NCBI GenBank assembly: GCA_001304015.1
Contig: LJUY01000017.1
Span: 1 to 62,340, forward strand
Direction of reading: 5' to 3'
Length of the DNA: 62,340 nucleotides
Origin: a candidate division Zixibacteria bacterium SM23_81
GTDB lineage: Bacteria > SM23-81
In this document: piece after piece, positions 46,945-56,459 of the stretch
How positions within the stretch are numbered: position 1 is the stretch's first letter
Layout of the letters: every line of letters begins with the position of its first letter
Notes under the pieces: model-generated
Seen by the model: the letters and a program-made list of their open reading frames with translations, nothing else
Databases searched by the model: none
What the model was told of the DNA's origin: nothing
Made by a program: the position numbers and the translations under genes

Positions 46945-48021
46945 TCACTTCTTGGACTTTATCAACACCATCACGCCCGCCAGGCCGAAGAAGATATTGC
47001 CCATCCAGGCGGCCAGCATGGGGGGCAAAGAACCCCGATAGCCTAAAGCCTGGCCCATCCGAAGGAAGCTGAAGTAGACGAAGCAGATCAACAAGCTGAT
47101 GGCGAAACTGACAGCGGCCCCGCTACGTCGGGGATTTGAGGCCAGAGGAGCTCCGAAAAGGACGATGATGAGATTGGCGAAGGGGAAAGCGATCTTCAGA
47201 GAGAGGTCCACCTGCTCCCGATGCACCTCTCCACCGCTTCGTTGAATCCGCTGGATGTAGGCTCGTAGTTCGAAGTAGTCCATCTCCTCTGGGTCTTTCT
47301 GTCTTCTCACCAGATCTTGGGGCGTTTCCTCCAGATCGGGACGGCGCAACCGCTCAAAGGGGATGGCTTTTTCTTCCTGACCCACAAATTCTCGAACCAG
47401 ACCCTCCTTTAGGGTCCATGCTCCCTTTTCCCAGATCATCTCTTGAGCGTCGATGCGAGTCGACAACCGTCCCCCCTGATACCTCTGAATCACCAATCCA
47501 CGGCCTACCTGTTTCTGGCCGTCGTATTCTTTGATGTAATAGATGCGGCCTTGGGTCCCCTGCAGGTAAAGGTTCCGCCTGACAAGCTTGGCCGGCTGTC
47601 CTTGCTGTTTGATGTCCCTTCTGTATATGTGGGCTTTTTTCTGGTTGGTGTAAGGAACCACAAATTCGCCCATGAGAAGGCTAAACAGGCTCACCATCAA
47701 GGCCAGGCGAAACAGGGGCAGTAAAATCCGGTACAGGCTTATTCCCGCCCCTTTCATGGCCGTGAGCTCGTTGTGGCGGGATAGGGAGCTAATAGAGAAG
47801 AGGCTGGCCAGAAGCATGGCCACAGGCAGAGTGAGCAGGATGATGTAGGGTGTGAAAAAAAGGTAATATTCGGCCACTAATAGAACCGAAACCTCTTTGT
47901 CGATGAAAGTGTCTATGTGCTCGACGAGATCCACCACCACAAAGATAACCAGGAAAGCAAGCAGACTGAAGCCCATGGCGGCGAGAAATTGTCGGCTGAC
48001 GTAGTTCTCTAAGATTTTCAT
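46945..48021 (-). CDS. LptF/LptG family permease (second of pair, LptG-like)
   Basis: A 358-residue membrane protein of the YjgP/YjgQ family. Four or more membrane helices at the two ends (MGFSLLAFLVIFVVVDLVEHIDTF; IAFPFANLIIVLFGAPLAS; AISLLICFVYFSFLRMGQALG) flank a periplasmic beta-jellyroll (KAHIYRRDIKQQ, LYLQGTQGRIYYIKEY). In LptB2FGC this subunit pair extracts lipopolysaccharide from the inner membrane. It begins 7 nt after the upstream gene of the same family, so the two are one operon. Presence implies LPS-like lipid export; LptB is not in the window. Confidence 0.9.
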   Translation of the reverse strand: MKILENYVSRQFLAAMGFSLLAFLVIFVVVDLVEHIDTFIDKEVSVLLVAEYYLFFTPYIILLTLPVAMLLASLFSISSLSRHNELTAMKGAGISLYRILLPLFRLALMVSLFSLLMGEFVVPYTNQKKAHIYRRDIKQQGQPAKLVRRNLYLQGTQGRIYYIKEYDGQKQVGRGLVIQRYQGGRLSTRIDAQEMIWEKGAWTLKEGLVREFVGQEEKAIPFERLRRPDLEETPQDLVRRQKDPEEMDYFELRAYIQRIQRSGGEVHREQVDLSLKIAFPFANLIIVLFGAPLASNPRRSGAAVSFAISLLICFVYFSFLRMGQALGYRGSLPPMLAAWMGNIFFGLAGVMVLIKSKK

Positions 48022-48028
48022 GGCAGAC

Positions 48029-49363
48029 CTATTGAGAAGCCACAGTTTTCCTGAACTTTCTGGGGATCAGACGATGTGTCCAGTTCCAGGAGATAAAGGT
48101 GGTTTCTTTAACCATATGTCGAACCAGGAGGATCCCGGCTCCGCCGATGAGGATATTGGGACTCCACATAGCCCAGAAGGGCGTGATGATCCGGCGATCG
48201 GCCAACTCCTCACCCCCGATCAGGAAAGCCCAGTAGAGAACGAAGAATCCCAAGCTTATGCCCATGCTGATGGCGATACCACCTCTTTTCATCATGATGC
48301 CCAGGGGGGCTCCGATGAGCACGAAGATAATACAAGCCGCTGGGATGGAGAACTTTTTATGGATCTCCACCAGATAGCTATTGATCTGCCTTTCCAAGTG
48401 CTCGATGGCTCTCAGTTCGGTTCGTAGCTGACTGAGAGTGGTCTGGTTGTTCTTCAGCCACCCAGGGCCCTGAAGAGGCGTATTCGCCGAGATCAGCCGA
48501 CGGATGTTTCCCCGGGCCAACTGGTTCATTTGTTGACGATGTCCCTCGATTTCTGGCCTGAACTCGGCGATTTTCTCCCGCATCATCTTAGAGCTCATCT
48601 CCCGGTCGCCGCGGTACTCGGAGGTTGTGCGGACCAGCTTGGTGCCCACATCGTGCATGTACAAGGTATGTTTTTTGAAGACCACCCGGCGATATTTTCG
48701 AGGATCCGCCACGTCCACCTCGTGGATCTCACCGTCGTGCAAGTCCAGCCTCAGAGTGTTTCCATCGGGAGAAAACTGAAGGGTGCCTTTCTTCGCCAGA
48801 ATGGTGGTTGGTGGCTCACCACCTCGCTGATCGTAGATGGTGATGCCCTCCAACTCCGATCGCCTCTCGTCCACTTTTTTGATGAGGATGTTGTATCCGG
48901 GGAATTCGTCCAGGAAGATGCCGGCTTTAAACGTTAAAGTTGGCCTTTTCTTGCTTACATCGGACATCAAGGTGCGAGCCCGATGGTTGAACTCTGGCAA
49001 AACGTGATTGTTGAACAACAGCAGCCCAAGGGCTAAAACCGCCGCCGCCAACAATGTGGGGGCCAGGATGACATACAGGCTTGTGCCGCTGGACTTAATT
49101 GCCGTGATTTCATTGTCTGCAGAGAGGCGGCCGAAAGCCATCAGGGAGGCTACCAGCACGGCCATGGGAACCGAGAGGGCCAGCATCCAGGCCAGGTTGA
49201 GGCCGAAGATCTCCAAGATCGTCCAGGCCCCAAGGCCTTTTCCGATAATCAAGTCCATGATGTCGATGACGAAATCCATAATCAGGATGAAAGTGACCAC
49301 GGAGAAACCGAACAGGAAGGGGCCGATGTGCTCTCTGAGGATATAGGCGTTCAATATACGCAT
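48029..49363 (-). CDS. LptF/LptG family permease (first of pair, LptF-like)
   Basis: A 444-residue YjgP/YjgQ membrane protein, first gene of a minus-strand pair. N-terminal helices (GPFLFGFSVVTFILIMDFVIDIMDLIIGKG; MLALSVPMAVLVASLMAFGRLS) are followed by SSGTSLY, a jelly-roll domain (LTFKAGIFLDEFPGYNILIKKVDE), a long coiled-coil-like insert (about 265-325, EFRPEIEGHRQQMNQL) and C-terminal helices (SIPAACIIFVLIGAPLGIMMKRGG). The insert makes it longer than typical LptF. It is divergent from sprA across a 318-nt region. Which of the two is F or G cannot be settled from sequence alone. Confidence 0.9.
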   Translation of the reverse strand: MRILNAYILREHIGPFLFGFSVVTFILIMDFVIDIMDLIIGKGLGAWTILEIFGLNLAWMLALSVPMAVLVASLMAFGRLSADNEITAIKSSGTSLYVILAPTLLAAAVLALGLLLFNNHVLPEFNHRARTLMSDVSKKRPTLTFKAGIFLDEFPGYNILIKKVDERRSELEGITIYDQRGGEPPTTILAKKGTLQFSPDGNTLRLDLHDGEIHEVDVADPRKYRRVVFKKHTLYMHDVGTKLVRTTSEYRGDREMSSKMMREKIAEFRPEIEGHRQQMNQLARGNIRRLISANTPLQGPGWLKNNQTTLSQLRTELRAIEHLERQINSYLVEIHKKFSIPAACIIFVLIGAPLGIMMKRGGIAISMGISLGFFVLYWAFLIGGEELADRRIITPFWAMWSPNILIGGAGILLVRHMVKETTFISWNWTHRLIPRKFRKTVASQ

Positions 49364-49499
49364 GTTTTGGTCTTCTGGTCCTTTTTCTAATGAAAATCTT
49401 GCTCTTCAAGGGCTGGGAGCCTGTTCTTGTGAGGCACAGAGAATATAGTGCAAGTTGTCTGGGAGAACAAGATTTTTTGTCCCTTGGCCAAATTTTTGC

Positions 49500-49528
49500 T
49501 TGTCATCTCTGGTGCTTTTTGCTATTTT
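49500..49528 (+). promoter_or_regulatory. Sigma70-type promoter of sprA
   Basis: TTGTCA (49500-49505), 17 nt, TATTTT (49523-49528). The leader to the sprA start is about 150 nt. The rest of the 318-nt divergent region (49364-49681) has no gene I can support. Confidence 0.7.
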
Positions 49529-49559
49529 TAGTTCAAAACATACGAGTACAGGAGGTAGT

Positions 49560-49574
49560 ATGGGTAACAGCTAA
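49560..49574 (+). other. Possible leader mini-ORF (MGNS, stop) before sprA
   Basis: A strong AGGAGG (49550-49555) is followed 4 nt later by ATG and only four codons before TAA. A second mini-frame, MAGVCS, begins at 49589. The sprA start itself has no comparable ribosome site close by, so ribosomes loaded here could influence sprA translation. This may be chance. Confidence 0.35.
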
Positions 49575-49681
49575 AAATTCCTGGGGGTATGGCTGGAGTT
49601 TGCTCCTGAGTTTCTTGTGGCCTACCCATCTTGGTTGTGGGAGGAAAGGGAAAAAATACTGCGTTCTTGGTAGCGATCCGT

Positions 49682-52600
49682 ATGATGAATTTTAGCAACA
49701 GAGCCGCCATTTCATTCTCGTTTCTAGTCTTTATGGCGGTTTTTCCTTTGTTGGCTCCCTCTTCGGTCCTGAGCACTGGCATCGATTATCTAGAGGACTC
49801 GAATGGAGCGGTGCCCTCGTTGGGCTTTACCCAGGGGGGCTTCTTGGTCGCTGGTGATACGACCTTGTGTCTGCTGTCCGATAAAGCCCTGGGCGTTAAG
49901 CAATCTGTATCCATCGATCTGGAAAGCGACCAAGTGCTGCTCTACGAGAGCGTTGCTGGAGAGGATCTGGGATTTCCTTTGGTCATGAATCTGGATGAAT
50001 ACTTACGTCTGCGCTACCACCGGAATCTTCGGACGAACTGGCGGACCTTCAACCGGACCCAGTTGAAACAGGCACAGGAGGTAGGGTCAGGGTCCCTGTT
50101 TGAAATCGACATTCCAGTAAAGTTTCCCAAGGCTATCAGGAGCATAGTCGGGGAGGGTGGACCGGGCCTGAAGGTCACTGGCATGAGGAGAATAAGCTTC
50201 GCTGGCCGCAGCGAGTGGACCGAGGGTTTGCAACAGACAGCCACGTCCAAGCCCTCCAAGTTTCCCTCCTTGAACATGGAGCAGAGGTCCAGGTTCACCA
50301 TCGAGGGGACGGTGGGGAGCAAGATCAACGTCTCCGTCGATCAGGACAGCGAGCGGGACAACGAGCTGGAGAACAATATTCAGATCCGCTACACTGGCGA
50401 TGAAGATGAAATCATCCAGGAGATTCAGGCTGGAAATACAACCCTGGCCCTGCCCAATACCCAATTCGTTGGCTACTCTCAAAGCGTGAAGGGACTCTTT
50501 GGAATCAAAGCTAACGCTCAGGTGGGAAACCTGAACCTGAGCACAATTGCCAGCCAGGAGAAAGGCAGCGGGGCCAGCGGTACCTTCAAGGCTGGGGCTC
50601 AGCAGGATTCCTCAGTCATCCGCGATTATGAGTATAAAGCGCGCAGCCGGTACTTTCTGGATCTCACATATCGTGATCGTTATTGGGATACCCAATCGGT
50701 ACCCTCATGGTATGATTTAATAACTGGTGTTCATAGCTATGATCCGGCTGATTCCATCATCTCTGTGATCATCTATGTGGATGATCGAAATGCCTATAAT
50801 AATGCCGATGTGGAGGGAGGCGCCGTGCCGGCGAGGGCTTATATTTCTCCCCACCTGCCCGGGAACGAGGTGGTCTATCGAGGGGATTTCAATGAGCTGG
50901 AGGAAGAGGTCGATTACACCGTTGATCGGCGAACCGGATACATCGCCATGAGAACCCCCCTCCAGCCAGAGCACGTGCTGGCCGTCTGGTATAACACCAA
51001 AAGTGGTCAGACTGACTGGGACAGGATCGCCCCCGATGATAGTTTAAATCTGAAGTTGCTGAAGCCCAACAATCCCACCCCCGAAGACCCCACCTGGGAT
51101 TTGGAGTGGAAGAACCTCTATGACCTGAGAACGCGTAACATCCAGAATCCCAGGGAGTTTCACATCAAGATCTATAAGGAAATCCCCAGCCAGCCCTCCC
51201 AGACCATCCAGCCCGAGGATGGCAGTCAGCTACTGCACATCTTCGGCCTTGACGTTCACGATCTGGGCGGCAGCCCAGGTCCAGACGACGAAGTGGATCT
51301 GGATCGCTATCTGGTGGATCTCAACAGGGGGGAGCTCGTCTTCCCCGACCATCGCCCCTTCGCCCCGGAGCAGCCCATCGTCGAGGGCAAGGAGCTCATA
51401 GGCAAGATTCCCGTCATCTACGATTCCGACTACGATAGAGCCAAGATAGACTCCAGCCGCTACTACATCGTGGTGGATTTCGTCAACAAGAAGACCACCT
51501 ATTCTTTAGGGCACATGAATATCATCGAAGGCAGCGTGGTGGTCACAGCCAATGGGGAAAGGCTCCAAGAGGGCGTGGACTACAGCGTGATCTACGAAAT
51601 CGGCCAGATTTCCTTGCTCTCGGACAGAGCCACGAATCCCAACGCCGACGTCGCCGTGGATTTCGACTACGCCCCCTTCTTCATGCCTGCCCAAAAGACT
51701 CTCCTGGGAATACGGGGCGAGTACGATCTGGGCGAGAACGCCAGGTTTGGGTCTACTGCGTTATTTCGGCGGGAGAAGACCCTGGAGCAGAGACCCAGGG
51801 TAGGTCAGGAGCCTACCAGGACATTCGTATGGGACGCTGACCTGGCCCTCCGGTTTCAGCCCTCCATCATGTCGGCCATGGTCGAAGCCATTCCACTGGT
51901 GGAAACAGATCAGGCCTCCGCCCTGAACATCTCTGCGGAGGTGGCTCAAAGCCTTCCCAATCCCAACACGCTGGGCCAGGCGTATATCGATGATTTTGAG
52001 GGTAGCAAGGAGGCCCTAAACCTGTCGGTGATGCGAACGGCCTGGACCAAATCCAGCGCTCCCCATGATGATGCAGGGAATTCTCTTCCCGACAGCAGTG
52101 CTCGGGGCCGTCTCATCTGGTACAACCCCTGGGATCGCGTTGCCGTCAATGATATTTGGCCCAACAAGAAAACTCTCAGCGAGGATAGTCGTATTCACAC
52201 CCTGAACCTGGTTTTTACTCCAGACGCCACCCTGAGCACCCCTCCCCAAGAGCAGTGGGGTGGTGTGATGCGGTACTTCTCCCAGGGATACTGGGACCAG
52301 CGGAGGAGTAAGTACCTGGAGGTGTGGGTCAAGAACGATACGACAACACCAGCCATCTTGAAAATCGATTTGGGCATCATGAGCGAGGACATCGACGGCG
52401 ACGGGAACCTGGACACCGAGGATAAACTTCGAAATGGTCTGCGAGACGGCGTCCTGGACGAGGATGAGGATACCGGACTGGATGGGGTCTCCGGCAGGGA
52501 TGGCTCTAATATTGCTGGCGACGCTGGGGACGACGACTGGCGCTATGATTCCAAGAATAAGTATGATTACAGCCGGATTAATGGCACCGAGGGCAACGCC

Positions 52601-55519
52601 GACGATCCCGATGCTGGCCGCCGCCCTGATACTGAAGATCTGGACAAATCCGGTTATCTGGAGACGGATAACGGGTATTTTCAATTCACCGTTGACCTCT
52701 CCTCCGACGAGAATGAGGTCCCAGACACAGAGAGCAATGGCTGGCGGCTGTATCGGATTCCGCTACAGGATACCACCAATGCCCCCTGGTATCGGAAACA
52801 GGGGGACAGTGAAGTGGATTGGCGGTTCATCAAGTATGCTCGTATTTGGATAACCAGCGTCACGGATCCGACTTGGGTGCAGATCGCCTCTCTGGAGATC
52901 GTGGGCAACAAGTGGGAGGAGCTGGGGTTAGCCAGCCTGGATACGTTGAGTCAGGTGGGCTTAGATGAGACCTTCGATCTGGCAGTGAAGAACACCCACG
53001 AGAATGAGGACTACCGCTCGCCTCCAGGGGTCACTCCAGAGAAGGATCGGGCCACAAATATCCCCAAACGGGAACAATCTCTGGTCCTGAAATTCTCGAA
53101 TCTCAAACCCGATCATTACGGAGCGGCGCAACGCATACTATATAGCCGAGAGGACTATACCGGCTACGGGGAGCTGCGCATGTTCGTTCACGGCAGCGAG
53201 GAGGTCTCTCCGGGGGACTCCAGTCGGGTCGAGTTTTACCTCCGCCTGGGCGATAGTTCCAACGATTTCTACGAGTACCACACTCCCGTTTACTATTCAT
53301 CAAGCCTGTGGGACTCCCGCAATGAGGTGGTGATCAACTTCGAGGAACTCACCGGCCTTAAAGATGCCCTGTTGAGGCGCATCGAGGGGATGCAGGGAGT
53401 GGTTCCCGACACTTCCCTGGGCCACTATCGAATTCATGGGAGACCCTCCCTTTCGGCCATCAGATGGTTTGAGGTGGGGGTGATCAACCGCTCCCTGGAT
53501 GTGGTCTCTGGCGAGATCTGGCTGAATGAGATGCGAGTCACCAATGTTCGGCGAACTCCTGGCTGGGCGGGGCGCGTCTCGGTGGACGCCACCTTTGCAG
53601 ATTTCGCCGGCGTCTCTTATTCCTTTCTAAAAAGAGATAGCGAGTTCCATGGGCTGCGAGAGAAGACGGGCACTGGGAGGAACGCCACCACCCAAAGCGT
53701 CAGAGCTAACCTCAATCTGGACAAGTTTCTGCCTGCCAGTTGGGGGATCTCTTTGCCAATAAGGGGGTCATGGTCTAAAGATCTCCAGCTGCCCAGGTTA
53801 AAGCCGGGCTCAGACATCGTGCTGCCTAAAGCTCAAAGGCAGCAGGATCGATCTGAGTCCGTTAACCGATCGGCCAACATCTCCTTTAACAAAAGGAAGA
53901 CTTCCGGTAACTGGATTGTGGGCTGGACCCTTGAGAGGTTGAGGCTTAATCTGGCTTTGAGCAGCGCGAACAGCCGTACTTCCACCTATCCAGTAAACAA
54001 TAGCTCCAGCTACGATGCCTCACTGAACTATGATCTGACGCCGCCAAAGCAAGGCTCGCTGGCCCCCTTAGGCTGGGCTAAATCGTTTCTGCCGAAAATG
54101 ATCTCGGGTACCACGTTGGCTTATCTGCCCAGCAAGCTTAACTTCAGCTCAAGCATATCTCGTACTCAAAGCTATCATGTGGATCGCTCCAACAACAAAA
54201 CTGGTCGATTCTCCCGTGACCTGTCTAATAGGGGCGAGCTGGGCTTAACCCCCCTGAAGAGCTTGAAGGTGGACTACACCCTGTCCAACATTATGGATCT
54301 ACGCGACGACAAGAAGATTGATCTGGCTAAGCTCCGGTTTGGCACTGAAATTAGCCGGAAACAGACGGCCAGCTTGAGTTACAATCCGTCTATTTTCAAT
54401 TGGTTGACAAACAGTTACAATTATCGGGCTGACTATCAGGAGAACAACGATCCCAATAGCGGTGCCAGCGGCGGAAGGTCTGTGGGTGTGAACACCAGCC
54501 AGTCTGTTGAGATGAGCATGAACTGGAAGAAGATCTTCGGCTCGGTCAGCAAACCCAAGGAAGGATTAGAACCTGGGTTTCCAGGGTGGATCGTCTTTCA
54601 GTTCAGGAGCCTTTTGGGACGAATCAAGCCCGTCAGGGCCAACTATCAGAACGAGAAGACCTTCAGTCTTCCGGGGCTTAAGGCGCGACCGTCCTGGAAG
54701 TTTCAACTGGGGCTCTCCAGACAAGCCGACGTACCGCAGAATCCCCAGGTTTTTCAGAATAACAGAGAGGGGATCAGCTCCACCTGGAGTCTCAAGAGCG
54801 GGGTGGAATTGCTGCCTGGAATCGATATGGGGACGAGCTATCAATTCAGGGATAGGGTCAACAGGACCCCTGATAAGGTCGACGAAACCCGTTCGGTGAG
54901 CTTTCCCGATATCAGCATTCGTTGGGGAAACGTGGGTAAACTGGGTCCCCTGAAATCGATATTAGAGTCATCCAGCTTGGATTTCGGGTACTCCCGAAAG
55001 GTAGACGAGAGGGGTGACGAGGACCTGAAGAACCTCACCTCTAAAGGGATCAGCAAGCAATTTTCCCCATTGTTCTCCTGGACAGCCCGATGGAAGAAGA
55101 ATTTAAGCACGAACCTAAAGAACTCCAGGTCTAGCAGCGAGACGAAGACCTACCGCGGATCGGCCACCACCACCAAACGGGAAGAGCAAACGAATTCCTT
55201 TAATATCAGCTATTCCTTCAGCTCCCCTAAGGGCATCCGCCTTCCTATTCTGGGTAAGAGGATCAAATTCACCAGCAATTTGAACCTCTCTCTAGACATC
55301 TCTACAAGACAGACTCTGGAGCGCACCGCCCTGGAAGGCAGGGGCTTTAATACGAATTCTGACACCAAGGAACTTCGGATTCAACCGACGGCTAGCTACA
55401 GCTTCAGCAAAAACGTCACCGGCGGCCTTAACGCCCTTTGGATGAACAGCGATGACAAGAAAACCAACCAGAAAAGGAGAGTGCGAGAACTGGGATTTTA
55501 TACCGAACTGAGATTTTGA
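49682..55519 (+). CDS. sprA: T9SS outer-membrane translocon protein SprA
   Basis: A very large outer-membrane protein, about 1,945 residues from ATG 49682 (adjacent ATG 49685 possible; frame open from 49631). After a signal peptide (about 1-30) come blocks seen in SprA: NLDEYLRLRYHRNLRTNWR, GVRMISF-like GMRRISFAGRSEWTEG, QRSRFTIEGTVGSKINVSVDQDSERDNELENNIQIRYTGDEDEIIQEIQAGNTTLALP (read in pieces, about 215-270), AYIDDFEGSKEALNLS near 770, and WLNEMRVTNVRRTPGWAGRVSVDATFADFAGVSYSF near 1280, with a strand-rich C terminus ending in an aromatic (YTELRF). In Flavobacterium the homologue is a 36-strand barrel through which T9SS cargo passes. This is the matching exporter for the YPNPFNP proteins in the window. 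The somewhat short length compared with Bacteroidota SprA (about 2,400) is typical of deeper lineages (recall). Confidence 0.92.
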   Translation: MMNFSNRAAISFSFLVFMAVFPLLAPSSVLSTGIDYLEDSNGAVPSLGFTQGGFLVAGDTTLCLLSDKALGVKQSVSIDLESDQVLLYESVAGEDLGFPLVMNLDEYLRLRYHRNLRTNWRTFNRTQLKQAQEVGSGSLFEIDIPVKFPKAIRSIVGEGGPGLKVTGMRRISFAGRSEWTEGLQQTATSKPSKFPSLNMEQRSRFTIEGTVGSKINVSVDQDSERDNELENNIQIRYTGDEDEIIQEIQAGNTTLALPNTQFVGYSQSVKGLFGIKANAQVGNLNLSTIASQEKGSGASGTFKAGAQQDSSVIRDYEYKARSRYFLDLTYRDRYWDTQSVPSWYDLITGVHSYDPADSIISVIIYVDDRNAYNNADVEGGAVPARAYISPHLPGNEVVYRGDFNELEEEVDYTVDRRTGYIAMRTPLQPEHVLAVWYNTKSGQTDWDRIAPDDSLNLKLLKPNNPTPEDPTWDLEWKNLYDLRTRNIQNPREFHIKIYKEIPSQPSQTIQPEDGSQLLHIFGLDVHDLGGSPGPDDEVDLDRYLVDLNRGELVFPDHRPFAPEQPIVEGKELIGKIPVIYDSDYDRAKIDSSRYYIVVDFVNKKTTYSLGHMNIIEGSVVVTANGERLQEGVDYSVIYEIGQISLLSDRATNPNADVAVDFDYAPFFMPAQKTLLGIRGEYDLGENARFGSTALFRREKTLEQRPRVGQEPTRTFVWDADLALRFQPSIMSAMVEAIPLVETDQASALNISAEVAQSLPNPNTLGQAYIDDFEGSKEALNLSVMRTAWTKSSAPHDDAGNSLPDSSARGRLIWYNPWDRVAVNDIWPNKKTLSEDSRIHTLNLVFTPDATLSTPPQEQWGGVMRYFSQGYWDQRRSKYLEVWVKNDTTTPAILKIDLGIMSEDIDGDGNLDTEDKLRNGLRDGVLDEDEDTGLDGVSGRDGSNIAGDAGDDDWRYDSKNKYDYSRINGTEGNADDPDAGRRPDTEDLDKSGYLETDNGYFQFTVDLSSDENEVPDTESNGWRLYRIPLQDTTNAPWYRKQGDSEVDWRFIKYARIWITSVTDPTWVQIASLEIVGNKWEELGLASLDTLSQVGLDETFDLAVKNTHENEDYRSPPGVTPEKDRATNIPKREQSLVLKFSNLKPDHYGAAQRILYSREDYTGYGELRMFVHGSEEVSPGDSSRVEFYLRLGDSSNDFYEYHTPVYYSSSLWDSRNEVVINFEELTGLKDALLRRIEGMQGVVPDTSLGHYRIHGRPSLSAIRWFEVGVINRSLDVVSGEIWLNEMRVTNVRRTPGWAGRVSVDATFADFAGVSYSFLKRDSEFHGLREKTGTGRNATTQSVRANLNLDKFLPASWGISLPIRGSWSKDLQLPRLKPGSDIVLPKAQRQQDRSESVNRSANISFNKRKTSGNWIVGWTLERLRLNLALSSANSRTSTYPVNNSSSYDASLNYDLTPPKQGSLAPLGWAKSFLPKMISGTTLAYLPSKLNFSSSISRTQSYHVDRSNNKTGRFSRDLSNRGELGLTPLKSLKVDYTLSNIMDLRDDKKIDLAKLRFGTEISRKQTASLSYNPSIFNWLTNSYNYRADYQENNDPNSGASGGRSVGVNTSQSVEMSMNWKKIFGSVSKPKEGLEPGFPGWIVFQFRSLLGRIKPVRANYQNEKTFSLPGLKARPSWKFQLGLSRQADVPQNPQVFQNNREGISSTWSLKSGVELLPGIDMGTSYQFRDRVNRTPDKVDETRSVSFPDISIRWGNVGKLGPLKSILESSSLDFGYSRKVDERGDEDLKNLTSKGISKQFSPLFSWTARWKKNLSTNLKNSRSSSETKTYRGSATTTKREEQTNSFNISYSFSSPKGIRLPILGKRIKFTSNLNLSLDISTRQTLERTALEGRGFNTNSDTKELRIQPTASYSFSKNVTGGLNALWMNSDDKKTNQKRRVRELGFYTELRF

Positions 55520-55571
55520 GGTCATACTGAGTTTACCTGGCGCGAAGCTGGACATCCAACGGGAGGCACCC

Positions 55572-55988
55572 ATGATGAACTTCACGCCGCAGGAAAGCCG
55601 GATTCTCCTGTTTTTAGTGGCCACTCTGCTGTTGGGCAGCGCTATTTCCCTTTACCGGCACCACCGATTACACGTTGCTTGCGAACTCTCGGTGAATTCT
55701 TTGGAGGTGATTCCTGGGCCTCGAGCTTCTGATTCATCTGAAGTTGAGAAAGACGCGGGATTGCTTGATAAGAAGTTGAATATCAACACCGCAACCAGCC
55801 AGGAGCTGCAGTTGCTTCCGGGGATCGGCCCACAGTTGGCCCGCAGGATCGTTGCCCATCGTCAAACCCACGGGCTGTTTTCCTCACCGAGCCAAATCAC
55901 ACAAGTAAGAGGCATTGGAGAGAAAACTCTCCAACGAATAACGGGCTTGATCACAGTAGATGAGATCATCCAGGATAAAAAAAAATGA
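55572..55988 (+). CDS. ComEA-like helix-hairpin-helix DNA-binding protein
   Basis: A 138-residue protein with one N-terminal membrane helix (about 10-25, ILLFLVATLLLGSAISLY) and a C-terminal double helix-hairpin-helix domain (LNINTATSQELQLLPGIGPQLARRIVAHR...FSSPSQITQVRGIGEKTLQRI, read in pieces, about 70-125). ComEA binds incoming DNA outside the inner membrane during transformation. GGGAGG precedes ATG 55572. It follows sprA by 52 nt and is followed by a terminator. Combined with dprA and the pilus-like genes next door it suggests natural competence, but no ComEC is in the window. Confidence 0.85.
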   Translation: MMNFTPQESRILLFLVATLLLGSAISLYRHHRLHVACELSVNSLEVIPGPRASDSSEVEKDAGLLDKKLNINTATSQELQLLPGIGPQLARRIVAHRQTHGLFSSPSQITQVRGIGEKTLQRITGLITVDEIIQDKKK

Positions 55989-55990
55989 CC

Positions 55991-56015
55991 AAAGCCCCGT
56001 GTAGGGGACTTTTTT
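55991..56015 (+). terminator. Rho-independent terminator after comEA
   Basis: AAAGCCCC (55991-55998) pairs with GGGG-CTTT (56004-56012, one bulged A) across GTGTA and merges into a T-run. Confidence 0.7.
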
Positions 56016-56016
56016 G

Positions 56017-56045
56017 TTGACTTCAAAGTCTATTATTGGTATGAT
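56017..56045 (+). promoter_or_regulatory. Sigma70-type promoter of the pseudopilin/PilM pair
   Basis: TTGACT (56017-56022), 17 nt, TATGAT (56040-56045). The first gene starts 45 nt downstream with GGAGG. Confidence 0.78.
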
Positions 56046-56089
56046 AAAGCACTTTCTTATCTCTTCACAGGCAAAGGAGGTAAAAGCCG

Positions 56090-56455
56090 ATGAGGGAGAG
56101 TGAGCGTGGTTCAGTCTTTTTGCGGATTCTGATTGTGATTTTGTCCGTGGCTGTAGTTTTATCGGTGCTCATTCCTCAATTTAAAGAGAAGAGGGAGAAG
56201 GAGGAGTTGGCCTTGAGCCGGATGCGAATGTCACTTCTGGCTGAGGCGCAAGAGGCTCACCTGAAGGCCAAGGGCGTGTATGCCAGCGATCTCGACAGCC
56301 TCAGGGCTTTTTTGCCCCAGGGAGAGGACTTTGTCTCTCCAACAAGCGGTGCGCCGTTCCAGGTTAGTGCCGTCGATTCAATCAGTTACATTATCCAAAG
56401 CCCCGATGGACACGGGCTGATACGCACCGGAAGAATAAGTTGGGAAGAGAAGTGA
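56090..56455 (+). CDS. Type IV pilin/pseudopilin-like protein
   Basis: A 121-residue protein with a short basic N terminus and one hydrophobic helix (about 10-28, FLRILIVILSVAVVLSVLIP) continuing into a long amphipathic helix (KEKREKEELALSRMRMSLLAEAQEAH), then LKAKGVYASDLDSLRAFLPQGEDFVSPTSGAPF. This is the shape of GspG/PilE-type pseudopilins (helix, then small C-terminal domain with 'Y.t.l..L'). A classical G|FTLIE prepilin cleavage site is missing, so processing by prepilin peptidase is doubtful. It lies 4 nt before the PilM-like gene. Confidence 0.7.
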   Translation: MRESERGSVFLRILIVILSVAVVLSVLIPQFKEKREKEELALSRMRMSLLAEAQEAHLKAKGVYASDLDSLRAFLPQGEDFVSPTSGAPFQVSAVDSISYIIQSPDGHGLIRTGRISWEEK

Positions 56456-56459
56456 GACT

